NCBI RefSeq assembly: GCF_024168645.1
Contig: NZ_JALJWF010000001.1
Location: 4,219,501-4,283,500, forward strand
Origin: Pseudomonas sp. GGS8
GTDB lineage: Bacteria; Pseudomonadota; Gammaproteobacteria; Pseudomonadales; Pseudomonadaceae
Direction of reading: 5' to 3'
Length of the DNA: 64,000 nt
The notes beneath the pieces are model-generated. The model saw nothing but the letters and a program-made list of their open reading frames with translations, was not told the DNA's origin and made no database searches. The position numbers and the translations under genes were made by a program. Positions 28,174 to 39,509 of this stretch are shown here, piece after piece; the first letter of the stretch is position 1, and every line of letters starts with the position of its first letter.

Positions 28174-28272
28174 TCAAGTCAGCTTCGCTAGTTGCCAGTA
28201 ATAAATCACCTTCAGCCCGCCGCGCTTGCCTTTGTTTCTCCGCTCATCGACAAATATAGCCAGAGTTTTTGG
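28174..28272 (-). pseudogene. Remnant of a RelE/HigB-type toxin gene
   Basis: The minus-strand frame reads LAIFVDERRNKGKRGGLKVIYYWQLAKLT-stop. RRNKGKRGGLKVIYYW is the conserved middle of RelE/HigB-like toxins (usual pattern GKGKRGGxRVIYYW). Both the N-terminal half and the C-terminal helix are missing and there is no intact antitoxin next to it. The region is a decayed fragment. Confidence 0.55.
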
Positions 28273-28344
28273 ACGGCAAAGGAGAGAGGACGATAGATCA
28301 AACTGTTTCTGTTGTGCGCCCAGTATGGGCGCAATCTTGCGGGT

Positions 28345-28577
28345 GGAAATGCGGTTACCCGGCTGATTCGGGCGCATCTGGAGGCGGGAACGCTGATCAT
28401 GGCGTGGTCGAGAAAAGCCGCTGCGGGGCGCCGCAAGGCGGCCCGCTGTCGCCGTTGGCTGGCGAACGTGCTGCTGGACGAAGTGGATCGGGAGCTTGAA
28501 CGTCGAGGTCATTGCTTCGTGCGCGATGCCGACGATGCGAATGTGTATGTTCGCAGTCGCCGGGCGGGGCAGCGGGT
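28345..28577 (+). pseudogene. Group II intron reverse transcriptase/maturase fragment
   Basis: Translation with two frame changes gives VTRLIRAHLEAGTLI, then GVVEKSRCGAPQGGPLSPL, then LANVLLDEVDRELERRGHCF and VRDADDANVYVRSRRAGQRV. These are the conserved RT blocks with PQGGPLSPLLAN and the catalytic YADD box, here changed to DADD. A base is missing after 28398 and one is extra at 28458, so the frame is lost and then restored. Only about 75 codons remain, with no intron RNA domains recognisable. It abuts the 3' end of the sensor kinase gene. Confidence 0.75.
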
Positions 28578-28580
28578 GGC

Positions 28581-29996
28581 CTATGTGGCGCGGGTGCAAT
28601 TATCGTTATGGGGGAACGCGAGCCTGAACACCGTCATCGCACCGGGCAGGCTTTCAACCTCGGCCACCCCCTGATGCAAGCTCATGATCGAACGCACGAT
28701 GGCCAGGCCCAGTCCGGTGCTGCCTTGTGAGCGGGAGCGGCTGCTGTCGACCCGGTAAAAGCGGTCGAACAGGTGCGGCAGATGCTGTGTTTCGATGCCC
28801 GCGCCGGGGTTGCTGACCCGCAGCGAAACCTGAGTCGCCTCTTGCTCAATGTGTAGCGAAACCAATTGCCCGGCCGGGCAGTGGCGCAGTGCGTTGGACA
28901 GCAGGTTCGAGATCGCCCGTTGAATCATCAAGCGGTCGCCCAGTACCTGCGCGCTGCCGGTTACGCTCAGGCTGATGCGCTTGTCTTGCGCCGACAAGGA
29001 AAACAGGTCGGCCACTTTCTCGGCTTCTTCTTCCAGGGCGACCGACTCGAAGGACGTGAGCGCTGCCGGGTTACTGGCCTGCGCCAGAAACAGCATATCC
29101 GAGACAATCCGCGCGACACGCTCCAGTTCTTCAGTGCAAGACACCAAAACGTTTTTGTAATCCTCGGCCGTGCGTTCCCGGGACAGCGTCACCTGTGCCT
29201 TGCCCATCAGATTGTTGATCGGCGTGCGCAGTTCATGGGCCAGGTCATCGGAGAACTGCGACAACTGCTGAACACCATTGTCGAGGCGATTCAGCATGAA
29301 GTTGATCCCCAGGGCCAGTTCACTAAGCTCCTGGGGCATGTCGAGCACCGACAGCCGATGGCCGAGGTCTTGTGTCGAGACCCTTGCCGCCACTTTGCGA
29401 AACTCGCGCAGCGGCATCAGCCCCCGCTGTACGGCGGCCCAGGCACTGAGGCCGATGAAGATCAGCAGCAACGGCAAAGCAATCAGCGTCGAGCGCAGAT
29501 AGGCGCTGATCAACGCCTGATTGTGGGCATCGTCCATCGACAGCAGCACCGGGACGCGGGTGCCGTCCTTGATGCGGACCAACCGAGAGGCGGTCAGGTA
29601 GCGCTTGCCTTGATCGTCGGTGCTGCTGGAGAACGCCAGTTGTTCGTCGGCGGCCAGCACTGCCCTGCGTTCAAGACGGGAGTCGACCATGCCGGAGCCG
29701 GATTTCAACAGCGGCGTACGCAAGTTGGAGCGGTCATAAATCGTCAGGGTGAGGTTGTCATGACCCATGACCTGATCGAGCAGAATGTGTGGCGCCGAAC
29801 GAATTTCTGCGGAGTCGGCGTACAGCGACAGGCTGTGTTCCACCTGTTCCATCTTCTGGGCCAGGCCATCCCTGGATAACGCGTTCAACTCATGGGTCAG
29901 GGCGAAATAAGCCAGGATCGCCAGAAACACGACCAGCAGCGCGCCGAGAATACTCACCGTCAGGCCCAGGCGCATCGACAGGCTGGCCGGCTTCAT
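28581..29996 (-). CDS. Heavy-metal sensor histidine kinase (CzcS/CusS/CopS type)
   Basis: 471 residues from the ATG at 29996, which overlaps the response-regulator stop (ATGA). Two transmembrane segments flank a periplasmic sensor domain. A HAMP linker, the H-box [16 protein letters not shown], the N-box [12 protein letters not shown] and the ATP-lid [16 protein letters not shown] follow. It senses a periplasmic metal ion and phosphorylates the partner regulator. The last residues ([10 protein letters not shown]) lie where a reverse-transcriptase fragment abuts, so the natural tail may have been replaced. The neighbouring efflux genes point to Zn/Cd/Co or Cu sensing. Confidence 0.9.
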   Translation of the reverse strand: MKPASLSMRLGLTVSILGALLVVFLAILAYFALTHELNALSRDGLAQKMEQVEHSLSLYADSAEIRSAPHILLDQVMGHDNLTLTIYDRSNLRTPLLKSGSGMVDSRLERRAVLAADEQLAFSSSTDDQGKRYLTASRLVRIKDGTRVPVLLSMDDAHNQALISAYLRSTLIALPLLLIFIGLSAWAAVQRGLMPLREFRKVAARVSTQDLGHRLSVLDMPQELSELALGINFMLNRLDNGVQQLSQFSDDLAHELRTPINNLMGKAQVTLSRERTAEDYKNVLVSCTEELERVARIVSDMLFLAQASNPAALTSFESVALEEEAEKVADLFSLSAQDKRISLSVTGSAQVLGDRLMIQRAISNLLSNALRHCPAGQLVSLHIEQEATQVSLRVSNPGAGIETQHLPHLFDRFYRVDSSRSRSQGSTGLGLAIVRSIMSLHQGVAEVESLPGAMTVFRLAFPHNDNCTRAT

Positions 29997-30667
29997 TCGC
30001 GCGCCTCCAGCACATAGCCGACACCACGCAGGGTATGGATCAGTTTGCTGTCGAACGGGTCGTCGATCTTGGCGCGCAAACGCCGGATAGAGACTTCGAC
30101 CACGTTGGTGTCGCAGTCGAAATTCATGTCCCACACCAGCGAAATAATCTGGGTGCGGGTCAGTACTTCGCCGGACTGGCGCATCAACAAATGCAGCAGG
30201 GCGAACTCCTTGGTGGTCAGGTCGATGCGCTGTGCACCGCGAAACGCGCGGTGTCGTCCCGGATCGAGCTCCAGGTCGGCGACTTTGAGCACCTGCGGCA
30301 CCGGGATGCTTTCGCTGCGGCGCATCAGCGTGCGCACCCGCGCCAGCAATTCCGGAAACTCGAACGGTTTGACCAGATAATCGTCGGCGCCCAGATCCAG
30401 GCCGCGAATCTTGTCGGCCAGACGCCCGCGCGCGGTGAGCATCATCACCCGGGTGGAATGGGTGCGACGCAATTGTTCCAGCACGCCCCAGCCGTCCAGT
30501 TCCGGCAGATTGACGTCCAGTATCACCAGGTCATAAACCTGTTGTCGGGCCAGATGCAGTCCATCGGCGCCCGTTGCCGCGTGGTCAACGATATAACCAC
30601 TTTCCGTCAGTCCCTGATGCAAGTATTCGGCAGCTTTAAGCTCGTCCTCGACGACAAGGATTCGCAT
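29993..30667 (-). CDS. Heavy-metal response regulator, OmpR/PhoB type (CzcR/CopR-like)
   Basis: 224 residues. The receiver domain has the acidic pair VEDE, the phosphoacceptor Asp51 in [13 protein letters not shown] and the conserved Lys in [16 protein letters not shown]-terminal winged helix ends [10 protein letters not shown]. It is transcribed divergently from czcCBA and in an operon with its kinase. The 28-bp element shared by the czcC and ptrA-like upstream regions is a good candidate for its binding site. CzcR and CopR are close paralogues, so the metal cannot be fixed from this protein alone. Confidence 0.92.
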   Translation of the reverse strand: MRILVVEDELKAAEYLHQGLTESGYIVDHAATGADGLHLARQQVYDLVILDVNLPELDGWGVLEQLRRTHSTRVMMLTARGRLADKIRGLDLGADDYLVKPFEFPELLARVRTLMRRSESIPVPQVLKVADLELDPGRHRAFRGAQRIDLTTKEFALLHLLMRQSGEVLTRTQIISLVWDMNFDCDTNVVEVSIRRLRAKIDDPFDSKLIHTLRGVGYVLEARE

Positions 30668-31132
30668 GATCTATCACCACTTTTATTGAATGGATATTTA
30701 ATTAAGGTGGCCGGGAAAGTTATTGTTTTTGTAAGGGGGCCGGACGGGTTTGAATAACGACTAGAGGTTGTGAGTTGCTGGTTTCCTACAGAGGCTTCCC
30801 CATGTGATGGTGTGCAAGGTAAAGGCTGTAGTGGCTACAGGGTCAACTGAAATGCTGGGTCTTGAGCCCTGAAATGACGATCTGCGACAGCCTGTCGCAG
30901 TGGGCAAGCCCGAATGCCCATGTGCCGCACTCAGGCAAGTGCTGTTTAACAGATAATGACCGTGTATTTGTTTCCATATATTGCTATATCGCCTTTCGCA
31001 CTTCGCATCCTAGATCAAAACAACTTCGATAAACCGTGGATAACGGATTTGTAATGTTCCAGTCACCTTGTCGATAAGTTCAAAACCCTACCGTGGCGGC
31101 ATCAAAGATTCTTGAATAAAGGAAGTCTTCCA
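30668..31132. other. Intergenic region between the metal two-component genes and czcCBA
   Basis: No gene is seen. It holds the divergent promoters, a perfect 9+9 palindrome CTGCGACAG-c-CTGTCGCAG at 30882-30900 near its middle, and the putative response-regulator box at 31040-31067. The part next to the regulator gene is AT-rich, as expected of a promoter region. Confidence 0.6.
31040..31067 (+). promoter_or_regulatory. Putative CzcR/CopR box upstream of czcC
   Basis: ATAACGGATTTGTAAT and the 12 bases after it agree at 22 of 28 positions with 36864-36891 upstream of the ptrA-like gene. TGTAAT also resembles the second half of the published Pseudomonas cop box (TGACA...TGTAAT). Binding is inferred. 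Confidence 0.55.
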
Positions 31133-32392
31133 TTGCCCGGTTTAAAAGAACTGACGGCGCGATCACGCCTGAAAAAAACAGCGAGGACAGTGACGGCCAG
31201 CCTTGTGTTGCTGGCCGGCACGGGGCTTGTGCAGGCATCGACCCTGACCCTCGATCAAGCCCTGCAAACGGCATTCGCCGGTAACCCGGATCTGGCGGCT
31301 GCACAGTGGGAAATCGGCATCGCCGAGGGTGAGCGCAAACAGGCCGGCCTGATCCCCAACCCCGAAGTGTCGTGGGAGGCCGAAGACACCCGACGCGACT
31401 CGCGAACCACCACGGTGATGCTCAGCCAACCGATCGAACTGGGCGGTAAACGCGGCGCACGGATTGACGTCGCCAGCCGCGCGCAGGACGCCGCCGGGAT
31501 CGAATGGGAGCGCAAGCGCAATGCCTTGCGCGCCGATGTGATTCAGGCGTTCAACAGCGCCCAGACTGCACAACAACGCTTGCAGTTGTCGCGCCAGTCG
31601 CTGCAACTCGCCGAACACGGTTTGCGCGTTGCCCAAGGACGCATCGAGGCCGGTCAATCATCGCCCCTCGAAGGCACCCGTGCGCACGTGCAACTCTCCG
31701 AAGTGCGCCTGGAACTGAGCCGCGCCGAACGCGATCAGGCCAACGCCTATCAGCAATTGGCGCAGGTCATGGGCTCACCGTTGCCAACCTCGACCACCGT
31801 GCAAGCGGCCACGCAAAGCATACCCACCGTGCCACCGCCGAGCCGATTGCTTGAGCGTCTGAACGAGACCGCCGAACTGCGTCTGGCCAAATTGCAGATC
31901 GATCAGCGCGAAGCCTCATTGGGTCTGGAAAAGTCGCAACGCATTCCCGACCTGACCGTGAGCATTGGTAGCCAATACAGCGAAACCGAGCGCGAACGGG
32001 TCAACGTGGTCGGGCTGTCGATGCCGATTCCGCTGTTCAACCGCAATCAGGGCAACGTGCTGGCAGCTGCCCGGCGCAGCGATCAGGCACGGGATCTGCG
32101 CAACGCCACCGAACTGCGTTTACGCACGCAAATCCAGACCACCCTTGAGCAGTGGCAGACCGCCAACGGCGAAGTCGAAGCGTTCAACCAGACCATCCTG
32201 CCCGCCGCGCAAAGTGCGGTCGACAACGCCACGCGCGGCTTCGAAATGGGCAAGTTCGGCTTCCTCGACGTGCTCGACGCCCAACGCACCCTGATCAGCG
32301 CGCGCAGCCAATACATCCAGGCCGTCAGCGAGGCGACGGATGCGCGAGTACGCATCGAACGCATCTTCGGCGACCTCACCGTCAGCCCTTGA
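31133..32392 (+). CDS. czcC: CzcC-like outer-membrane factor of a heavy-metal RND pump
   Basis: 419 residues. No ATG is available; the TTG at 31133 has AAGGAAG at good spacing, and a TTG at 31112 is the alternative. A signal peptide ends near LVQA-STLTL. The protein has the paired OEP (TolC-type) domains with long Gln/Ala/Arg-rich helices. It forms the outer-membrane channel for the CzcB-CzcA pair encoded next. The gene is the first of the operon and lies behind a putative metal-regulator box. Confidence 0.88.
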   Translation: MPGLKELTARSRLKKTARTVTASLVLLAGTGLVQASTLTLDQALQTAFAGNPDLAAAQWEIGIAEGERKQAGLIPNPEVSWEAEDTRRDSRTTTVMLSQPIELGGKRGARIDVASRAQDAAGIEWERKRNALRADVIQAFNSAQTAQQRLQLSRQSLQLAEHGLRVAQGRIEAGQSSPLEGTRAHVQLSEVRLELSRAERDQANAYQQLAQVMGSPLPTSTTVQAATQSIPTVPPPSRLLERLNETAELRLAKLQIDQREASLGLEKSQRIPDLTVSIGSQYSETERERVNVVGLSMPIPLFNRNQGNVLAAARRSDQARDLRNATELRLRTQIQTTLEQWQTANGEVEAFNQTILPAAQSAVDNATRGFEMGKFGFLDVLDAQRTLISARSQYIQAVSEATDARVRIERIFGDLTVSP

Positions 32393-32441
32393 ATTTCATC
32401 TTTCAGATCACTGCGCGATGGCATGGCGCAGAGGAGTTTCC

Positions 32442-33635
32442 ATGGAAAAAAAACTGATCGTGGTGGCTGCGGCGACGTTGGCGCTGGGCATTGGTATTGG
32501 CTCGATGTGGCCGGGCAATGCGTCCATTGACGCTCACGCCGATGAAGCGGCGGAACACGCCGATCACGCTGAAGAAGGCGCAGCAGCCGACGGTGAACAT
32601 ACAGAAGAAGGGCACTTGGAGTTGAGTGCCGAACAGATCTTTGCGGCGGGCATTCAACTGGCCGAAGCGCGGGCGCAGAACATCAGCCTCGGCTTGCCGT
32701 TCCCCGGTGAAGTGCGCTTTGACGAAGACCGCACCGCGCACGTGGTGCCTCGGGTGCCCGGCGTGGTCGAGTCGGTGTCGGTCAATCTCGGGCAGTCGGT
32801 GAAGAAGGGCCAGTTGCTGGCGGTGATCGCCAGTCAGCAGATCTCCGATCAGCGCAGCGAACAGGCTGCCGCACAGCGTCGCCTGACCTTGGTGCGCACC
32901 ACCTACGAACGCGAGAAAAAACTGTGGCAGGACAAGATCTCCGCCGAGCAGGATTTCCTTCAGGCACGCCAGGCATTGGAAGAAGCCGAAATTGCCCTGA
33001 CCAATGCCCGGCAAAAAATCAGCGTGCTCAGTGGCAGCGTGGTCGCCACCGGCGGCAATCGCTATGAACTGCGCGCGCCGTTCGACGGCGTGGTGGTGGA
33101 AAAACACCTGACGCCGGGGGAGGTGGTCGATGAATCCACGGCGGCTTTTACGCTCTCCGATCTGTCGCGGGTGTGGGTGACGTTTGGCGTTTCGCCCAAG
33201 GATCTGAGCAAGGTGCAAGTGGGCAAACCGGTCACCGTCAGCGCCCCGGAACTCAATGCCGAAGTCGCCGGCGCCGTGGCCTACGTCGGCAGTTTGCTGG
33301 GTGAACAGACCCGCACTGCAACGGTCCGCGTGACCCTGGAAAACCCGCAAGGCTCGTGGCGCCCCGGCCTGTTCGTCACCGCGCTGGTGGCGACCGACAG
33401 TCGCCAAGCCAGGGTTGCCGTACCTGAAACCGCGATCCAGACCGTCGAGGATAAACCGACGGTGTTCGTGCGCACCGACGACGGCTTCAAGGCGCAACCG
33501 GTGGAGCTGGGCAGTCGCGCGGCCGGTTTGGTGGAAGTCACCCAAGGGCTGGAACCGGGTGTGCAAGTCGCCAGTGCCGGCAGCTTCGTCCTCAAATCGG
33601 AACTGGGCAAAGCCTCAGCTGAGCACTCTCACTAA
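32442..33635 (+). CDS. czcB: CzcB-like membrane fusion protein
   Basis: 397 residues from the ATG at 32442, preceded by GAGGAG. A signal/anchor (LIVVAAATLALGIGIGSMWPG) is followed by a His-, Asp- and Glu-rich stretch (HADEAAEHADHAEEGA and HTEEGH), which probably binds metal in the periplasm. The barrel-sandwich halves (VPRVPGVVESVSVNLGQSV and ELRAPFDGVVVEKHLTPGEVV) and beta-barrel domain of RND adaptors follow. It links CzcA to CzcC and may hand metal to the pump. Confidence 0.92.
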   Translation: MEKKLIVVAAATLALGIGIGSMWPGNASIDAHADEAAEHADHAEEGAAADGEHTEEGHLELSAEQIFAAGIQLAEARAQNISLGLPFPGEVRFDEDRTAHVVPRVPGVVESVSVNLGQSVKKGQLLAVIASQQISDQRSEQAAAQRRLTLVRTTYEREKKLWQDKISAEQDFLQARQALEEAEIALTNARQKISVLSGSVVATGGNRYELRAPFDGVVVEKHLTPGEVVDESTAAFTLSDLSRVWVTFGVSPKDLSKVQVGKPVTVSAPELNAEVAGAVAYVGSLLGEQTRTATVRVTLENPQGSWRPGLFVTALVATDSRQARVAVPETAIQTVEDKPTVFVRTDDGFKAQPVELGSRAAGLVEVTQGLEPGVQVASAGSFVLKSELGKASAEHSH

Positions 33636-33648
33636 AGACGCTCACTGA

Positions 33649-36840
<3,192 letters not shown>

Positions 36841-36863
36841 GAGATCCCACAGGTTTTTGCCAC

Positions 36864-36891
36864 ATAACGGATATGTAATTTGCGCGCCACC
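36864..36891 (+). promoter_or_regulatory. Putative CzcR/CopR box upstream of the PtrA-like gene
   Basis: ATAACGGATATGTAAT and the next 12 bases repeat the czcC upstream element (22 of 28 identical). It ends 60 bp before the small gene's start. This suggests that the periplasmic proteins belong to the same metal regulon. Confidence 0.55.
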
Positions 36892-36951
36892 GTCACGAAA
36901 GGTTCGGATTGTTACCTTGATCCCGTTAGTTAATTAAACGAGGAATCAAGC

Positions 36952-37152
36952 ATGAAATTTGTACAACTGAGTGCGTTTGCGGCGGCGTTGGTGATGTCTT
37001 CTGTTGTTTTGGCTGAAGGTGGCGGCGACAGAGCCTTTGAAAAAATGATGGTGGCCAATGACCGCTCGGTGGAGGCGTTTGTCGCCAAAGAACAGGCGCG
37101 TAACCCCGTCGTGTTGAATGAAAAGAAGGACGACAAGACCAAAGACTTGTAA
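36952..37152 (+). CDS. PtrA-like small periplasmic protein
   Basis: 66 residues from an ATG preceded by GAGGA. A signal peptide (MKFVQLSAFAAALVMSSVVLA) is followed by EGGGDRAFEKMMVANDRSVEAF and a Lys/Asp-rich tail. The AEGGGDR-x-FE-x-M start of the mature part is characteristic of PtrA of P. aeruginosa, a copper-induced periplasmic protein encoded next to copRS. The role in metal tolerance is not understood in detail. A metal-regulator-type box lies upstream, and an intrinsic terminator follows. Confidence 0.8.
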   Translation: MKFVQLSAFAAALVMSSVVLAEGGGDRAFEKMMVANDRSVEAFVAKEQARNPVVLNEKKDDKTKDL

Positions 37153-37170
37153 GCGTGTCGCACTGGAACT

Positions 37171-37207
37171 AGCCCGTCATCGAATACCGATGGTGGGCTT
37201 TTTTTTT
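37171..37207 (+). terminator. Rho-independent terminator after the PtrA-like gene
   Basis: AGCCCGTCATCG pairs with CGATGGTGGGCT (two mismatched positions) around AATAC, followed by nine T. The next gene begins only 25 bp later, so it must use read-through or a promoter within the terminator region. Confidence 0.85.
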
Positions 37208-37231
37208 GAGCCTGGATTTGAAGGTATTGGA

Positions 37232-37564
37232 ATGAAAGTTTTTAGGTTGATGGCGTTCATCGCTGTGATGGCGATGTCGTTGAATGCGCTGGCAGAAGGC
37301 GGCGGTGACCGGACGTTTGAGAGGGCGTTTAGTGCCAACGCCAAAGCCATGGAGCAATACGCGGCCAAGCAGGGCAAACCTGTGCCAGTGGTGAAAGACT
37401 ACGAATACGGAATGAAGCTGGATGTGGTCAAAGTGGTGAGCGTTGTACGGCCGCAAGTTGCTTGCACCGTGGTGCCTACTGCCATGACCTATGAAGATTC
37501 AAAGGGCCAACTCAACACCATCAAGTACACCGTGGCAGGCGATTGCCGTCGCCAGGGCGGGTGA
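37232..37564 (+). CDS. Periplasmic protein with PtrA-like N-terminus and DUF2790 domain
   Basis: 110 residues from the ATG at 37232, preceded by AAGG. A signal peptide (MKVFRLMAFIAVMAMSLNALA) precedes EGGGDRTFERAFSANAKAMEQY, which repeats the mature N-terminus of the previous protein. The remaining half (YEYGMKLDVVKVVSV, ACTVVPTAMTYEDSKGQ and the closing GDC) is a DUF2790 domain with two Cys that could form a disulfide. DUF2790 proteins are small, secreted and confined mainly to pseudomonads; their function is unknown. It probably arose by joining the PtrA-type segment to DUF2790. Confidence 0.8.
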   Translation: MKVFRLMAFIAVMAMSLNALAEGGGDRTFERAFSANAKAMEQYAAKQGKPVPVVKDYEYGMKLDVVKVVSVVRPQVACTVVPTAMTYEDSKGQLNTIKYTVAGDCRRQGG

Positions 37565-37591
37565 GGGCACAGAGGGCCTCCACCTACATTA

Positions 37592-37880
37592 CGTATTTCA
37601 ATTCGGAATGTTTAACGGATGCGGCGCAAGTACAGACGCTTCCCACAATGTTTTCAGGTTGTCCGTCGGACGTCCGCTCTCTAGCCTGTGTTCGTCGCTG
37701 CCAATTCAGCGACCGGGCCTGGAAACCCGAGGACTTGAGAGAGCAAAAAGCGCCTTTCATAACGTATGCTTGCGCACCTTCATGGTGTGCACTCTGTTAT
37801 GGCGGCTGTGCGCGGGAGACATTCGTGTCTGCCGGGTTGCTCTCTCTCCCGGATTTCCAGCCTGCGTACAGCTGCCACCC
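37592..37880 (+). repeat. Dispersed 288-bp element, copy 2 (leader of the DUF6124 gene)
   Basis: Full-length match to 24093-24380. It carries the hairpin GCGCACC-TTCAT-GGTGTGC at 37772-37790. A second strong hairpin (CAGCTGCCACCCATTCG with CGAATGGGCCAGCTG, 37870-37910) lies across its downstream edge, just before the DUF6124 ribosome-binding site. This suits a structured 5' leader RNA. Confidence 0.7.
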
Positions 37881-37934
37881 ATTCGCTTGGAAATCGAATG
37901 GGCCAGCTGCAACTAACAAAGAGAGAGAAACATC

Positions 37935-38315
37935 ATGAAAAAACCAACACCCAACCCTCCCGAAGCAAACACAGCTACGGACACCGACACAACATCCCCC
38001 TACGCCTCCATCGACTCCAAAAAACTCCACGAAGCTGCCGAGCGTGCGCTCGATTACTACCTGAATCCTACCGCCCACATCATGGCCACGCCCTACACCC
38101 CCAACCAGATGTTTTTCGCCAATCCCAAAGCCGACACCGAATCCCTGCTGGCCAATGCCAGCGAATCATTGTCCTCGGCCACGGTCATGTTCGGTGACTT
38201 CGCCGCGCTGCTGGAAGGCACCCACCGCAAGACTTTGCTGGGCATTGCGCAAGTGGTCATGTTGGGCGAACTGGCGGTGAATCAGGCGTTGGATAATGTC
38301 GAGCCGGCTGGCTAA
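37935..38315 (+). CDS. DUF6124-family hypothetical protein
   Basis: 126 residues. It opens MKKPTPNPPEANTATD and has the family's SPYASIDSKKLHEAAERALDYYLNP segment. The rest is Ala/Leu-rich and probably helical, with no signal peptide or membrane segment. This family is restricted mainly to Pseudomonas and has no known function. The gene sits behind a copy of the dispersed 288-bp element, and a terminator follows, so it is its own transcription unit. Confidence 0.75.
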   Translation: MKKPTPNPPEANTATDTDTTSPYASIDSKKLHEAAERALDYYLNPTAHIMATPYTPNQMFFANPKADTESLLANASESLSSATVMFGDFAALLEGTHRKTLLGIAQVVMLGELAVNQALDNVEPAG

Positions 38316-38340
38316 TCAATGAGGCTGCGCGGGCACAAAA

Positions 38341-38369
38341 AAACGCGGCGTTGCAGGGCCGCGTTTTTT
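38341..38369 (+). terminator. Rho-independent terminator after the DUF6124 gene
   Basis: AAACGCGGC and GCCGCGTTT pair around an eight-base loop, then TTT. It is bidirectional in sequence and would also serve the converging membrane-protein gene. Confidence 0.85.
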
Positions 38370-38400
38370 ATTAAAAGACTGACAGCCTGTCTCGCTGCTG

Positions 38401-39240
38401 TTAGGCAAATACCCTAAAGATGATTCCGCCGAGATAGATCGCGGCAAAACCCAGGCAAGAATAGCCTGCCATTCGAGCGGGAATAATGACCCAACGTCGC
38501 AGGGACAACGGAAAGCGAGCAATCTCATCTATTGCGTCCGGATCACTTCCCCACAAAAAATCGTAGTCCAGTAAAAGCATGATCGAAATGTGGGACAAGC
38601 GCCAGGTGCGGCCATAAAAGCTGCTTCCCATCACCCGTCGATTGCGAGCGACGAAGTAGGACTCTTTCAGGAAAGATTCAATCTCAGCCAGTTTGAAAAA
38701 ACTGACGTAGGTCCGTACGAGTACCGCCACCAATGCGATGACAAAACAGGCAATCAATCCGGCTATACAGAGCAATTTCAGATCGCTCGCCGGTTTGGAA
38801 ACTGTCATCCACAACCACTCAAAACCAAGCCAAAGCAAAAGTAGACCGGCCCCGGTCAAACCGATCCGCATGAAGTAGCCTGGGAGCTTCACCGATTTTT
38901 TCAAGTGCTCCGGAAATATCTCGGCCTCCATGACCGCGTACCGATCCAGCATTTGGAAATAGGTGAAACGGCCTATTAATGCTCCTATCTGCCTTACTCT
39001 TTTCATTCGTCCGAATGGGCTATTTCCTAATGTTTTCCGATTAGTGCTCACAAGGTGAGAGGTCGTGAAATGGTCCTCCATCTGATCGAGCCGGAAATAG
39101 GCGGCAAACAACACGATTGCCTCGCTGAGGAAAATAAGTAGCAGTACACCCCCCCATGAGAAGAGGTAAATGAGGTCAAAATGAGGGCCAATCACAGGGA
39201 ATATCTCGCCGTTATCCGGACCAGAATACCAAGCATCCAC
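38401..39240 (-). CDS. Uncharacterised membrane protein with an internal duplication
   Basis: 279 residues; family not recognised. Four hydrophobic segments occur (about 25-48, 128-145, 158-175 and 255-275). Two similar soluble stretches share the pattern N-R-x-x-x-G-x-S-x-x-G-R: VSTNRKTLGNSPFGRMKRV and VARNRRVMGSSFYGRTWRL. Each is followed by I-x(6-10)-F/Y and, about 45 residues on, another transmembrane helix. The protein thus seems built from two copies of a helix-loop-helix unit. The start is uncertain: GTG at 39240 lacks a clear ribosome-binding site. Confidence 0.65.
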   Translation of the reverse strand: MDAWYSGPDNGEIFPVIGPHFDLIYLFSWGGVLLLIFLSEAIVLFAAYFRLDQMEDHFTTSHLVSTNRKTLGNSPFGRMKRVRQIGALIGRFTYFQMLDRYAVMEAEIFPEHLKKSVKLPGYFMRIGLTGAGLLLLWLGFEWLWMTVSKPASDLKLLCIAGLIACFVIALVAVLVRTYVSFFKLAEIESFLKESYFVARNRRVMGSSFYGRTWRLSHISIMLLLDYDFLWGSDPDAIDEIARFPLSLRRWVIIPARMAGYSCLGFAAIYLGGIIFRVFA

Positions 39241-39418
39241 AAGATGAAAAGCGCATTAGCGTGGCCATGGAGTTCGCTTTGGGGGATGAGTCTGGTCACG
39301 TCCGTGAACCGTTCTGCAAAACGGGGGGCTTTGGCGAGCAGCCTCAAGTATGAATGCCGGGTGATTCCGGTTTAGGTGTAGGGCAAATCCGATTTGCCCG
39401 CGAGCCGCAGCGGAGGCC

Positions 39419-39446
39419 ATAAAAAAGGCGCCCCCAGGGACGCCAA
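39419..39446 (-). terminator. Rho-independent terminator of the oprD gene
   Basis: On the minus strand GGCGTCCC, loop TG, GGGGGCGCC and TTTTTTA form a hairpin with a T-run, 64 bp past the porin stop. The remaining bases up to 39240 show no gene. Confidence 0.8.
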
Positions 39447-39509
39447 AAGATTCACCTCTTACCAAAGGAGCAAGGAGCTTCTAAAGGTGAATTTGCATAA
39501 ACCGCGAAG

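Noticed and set aside
31112..31132. TTG start of czcC seven codons further upstream
   Set aside because: The AAGGAAG ribosome-binding site lies within this stretch and is correctly spaced for the TTG at 31133.
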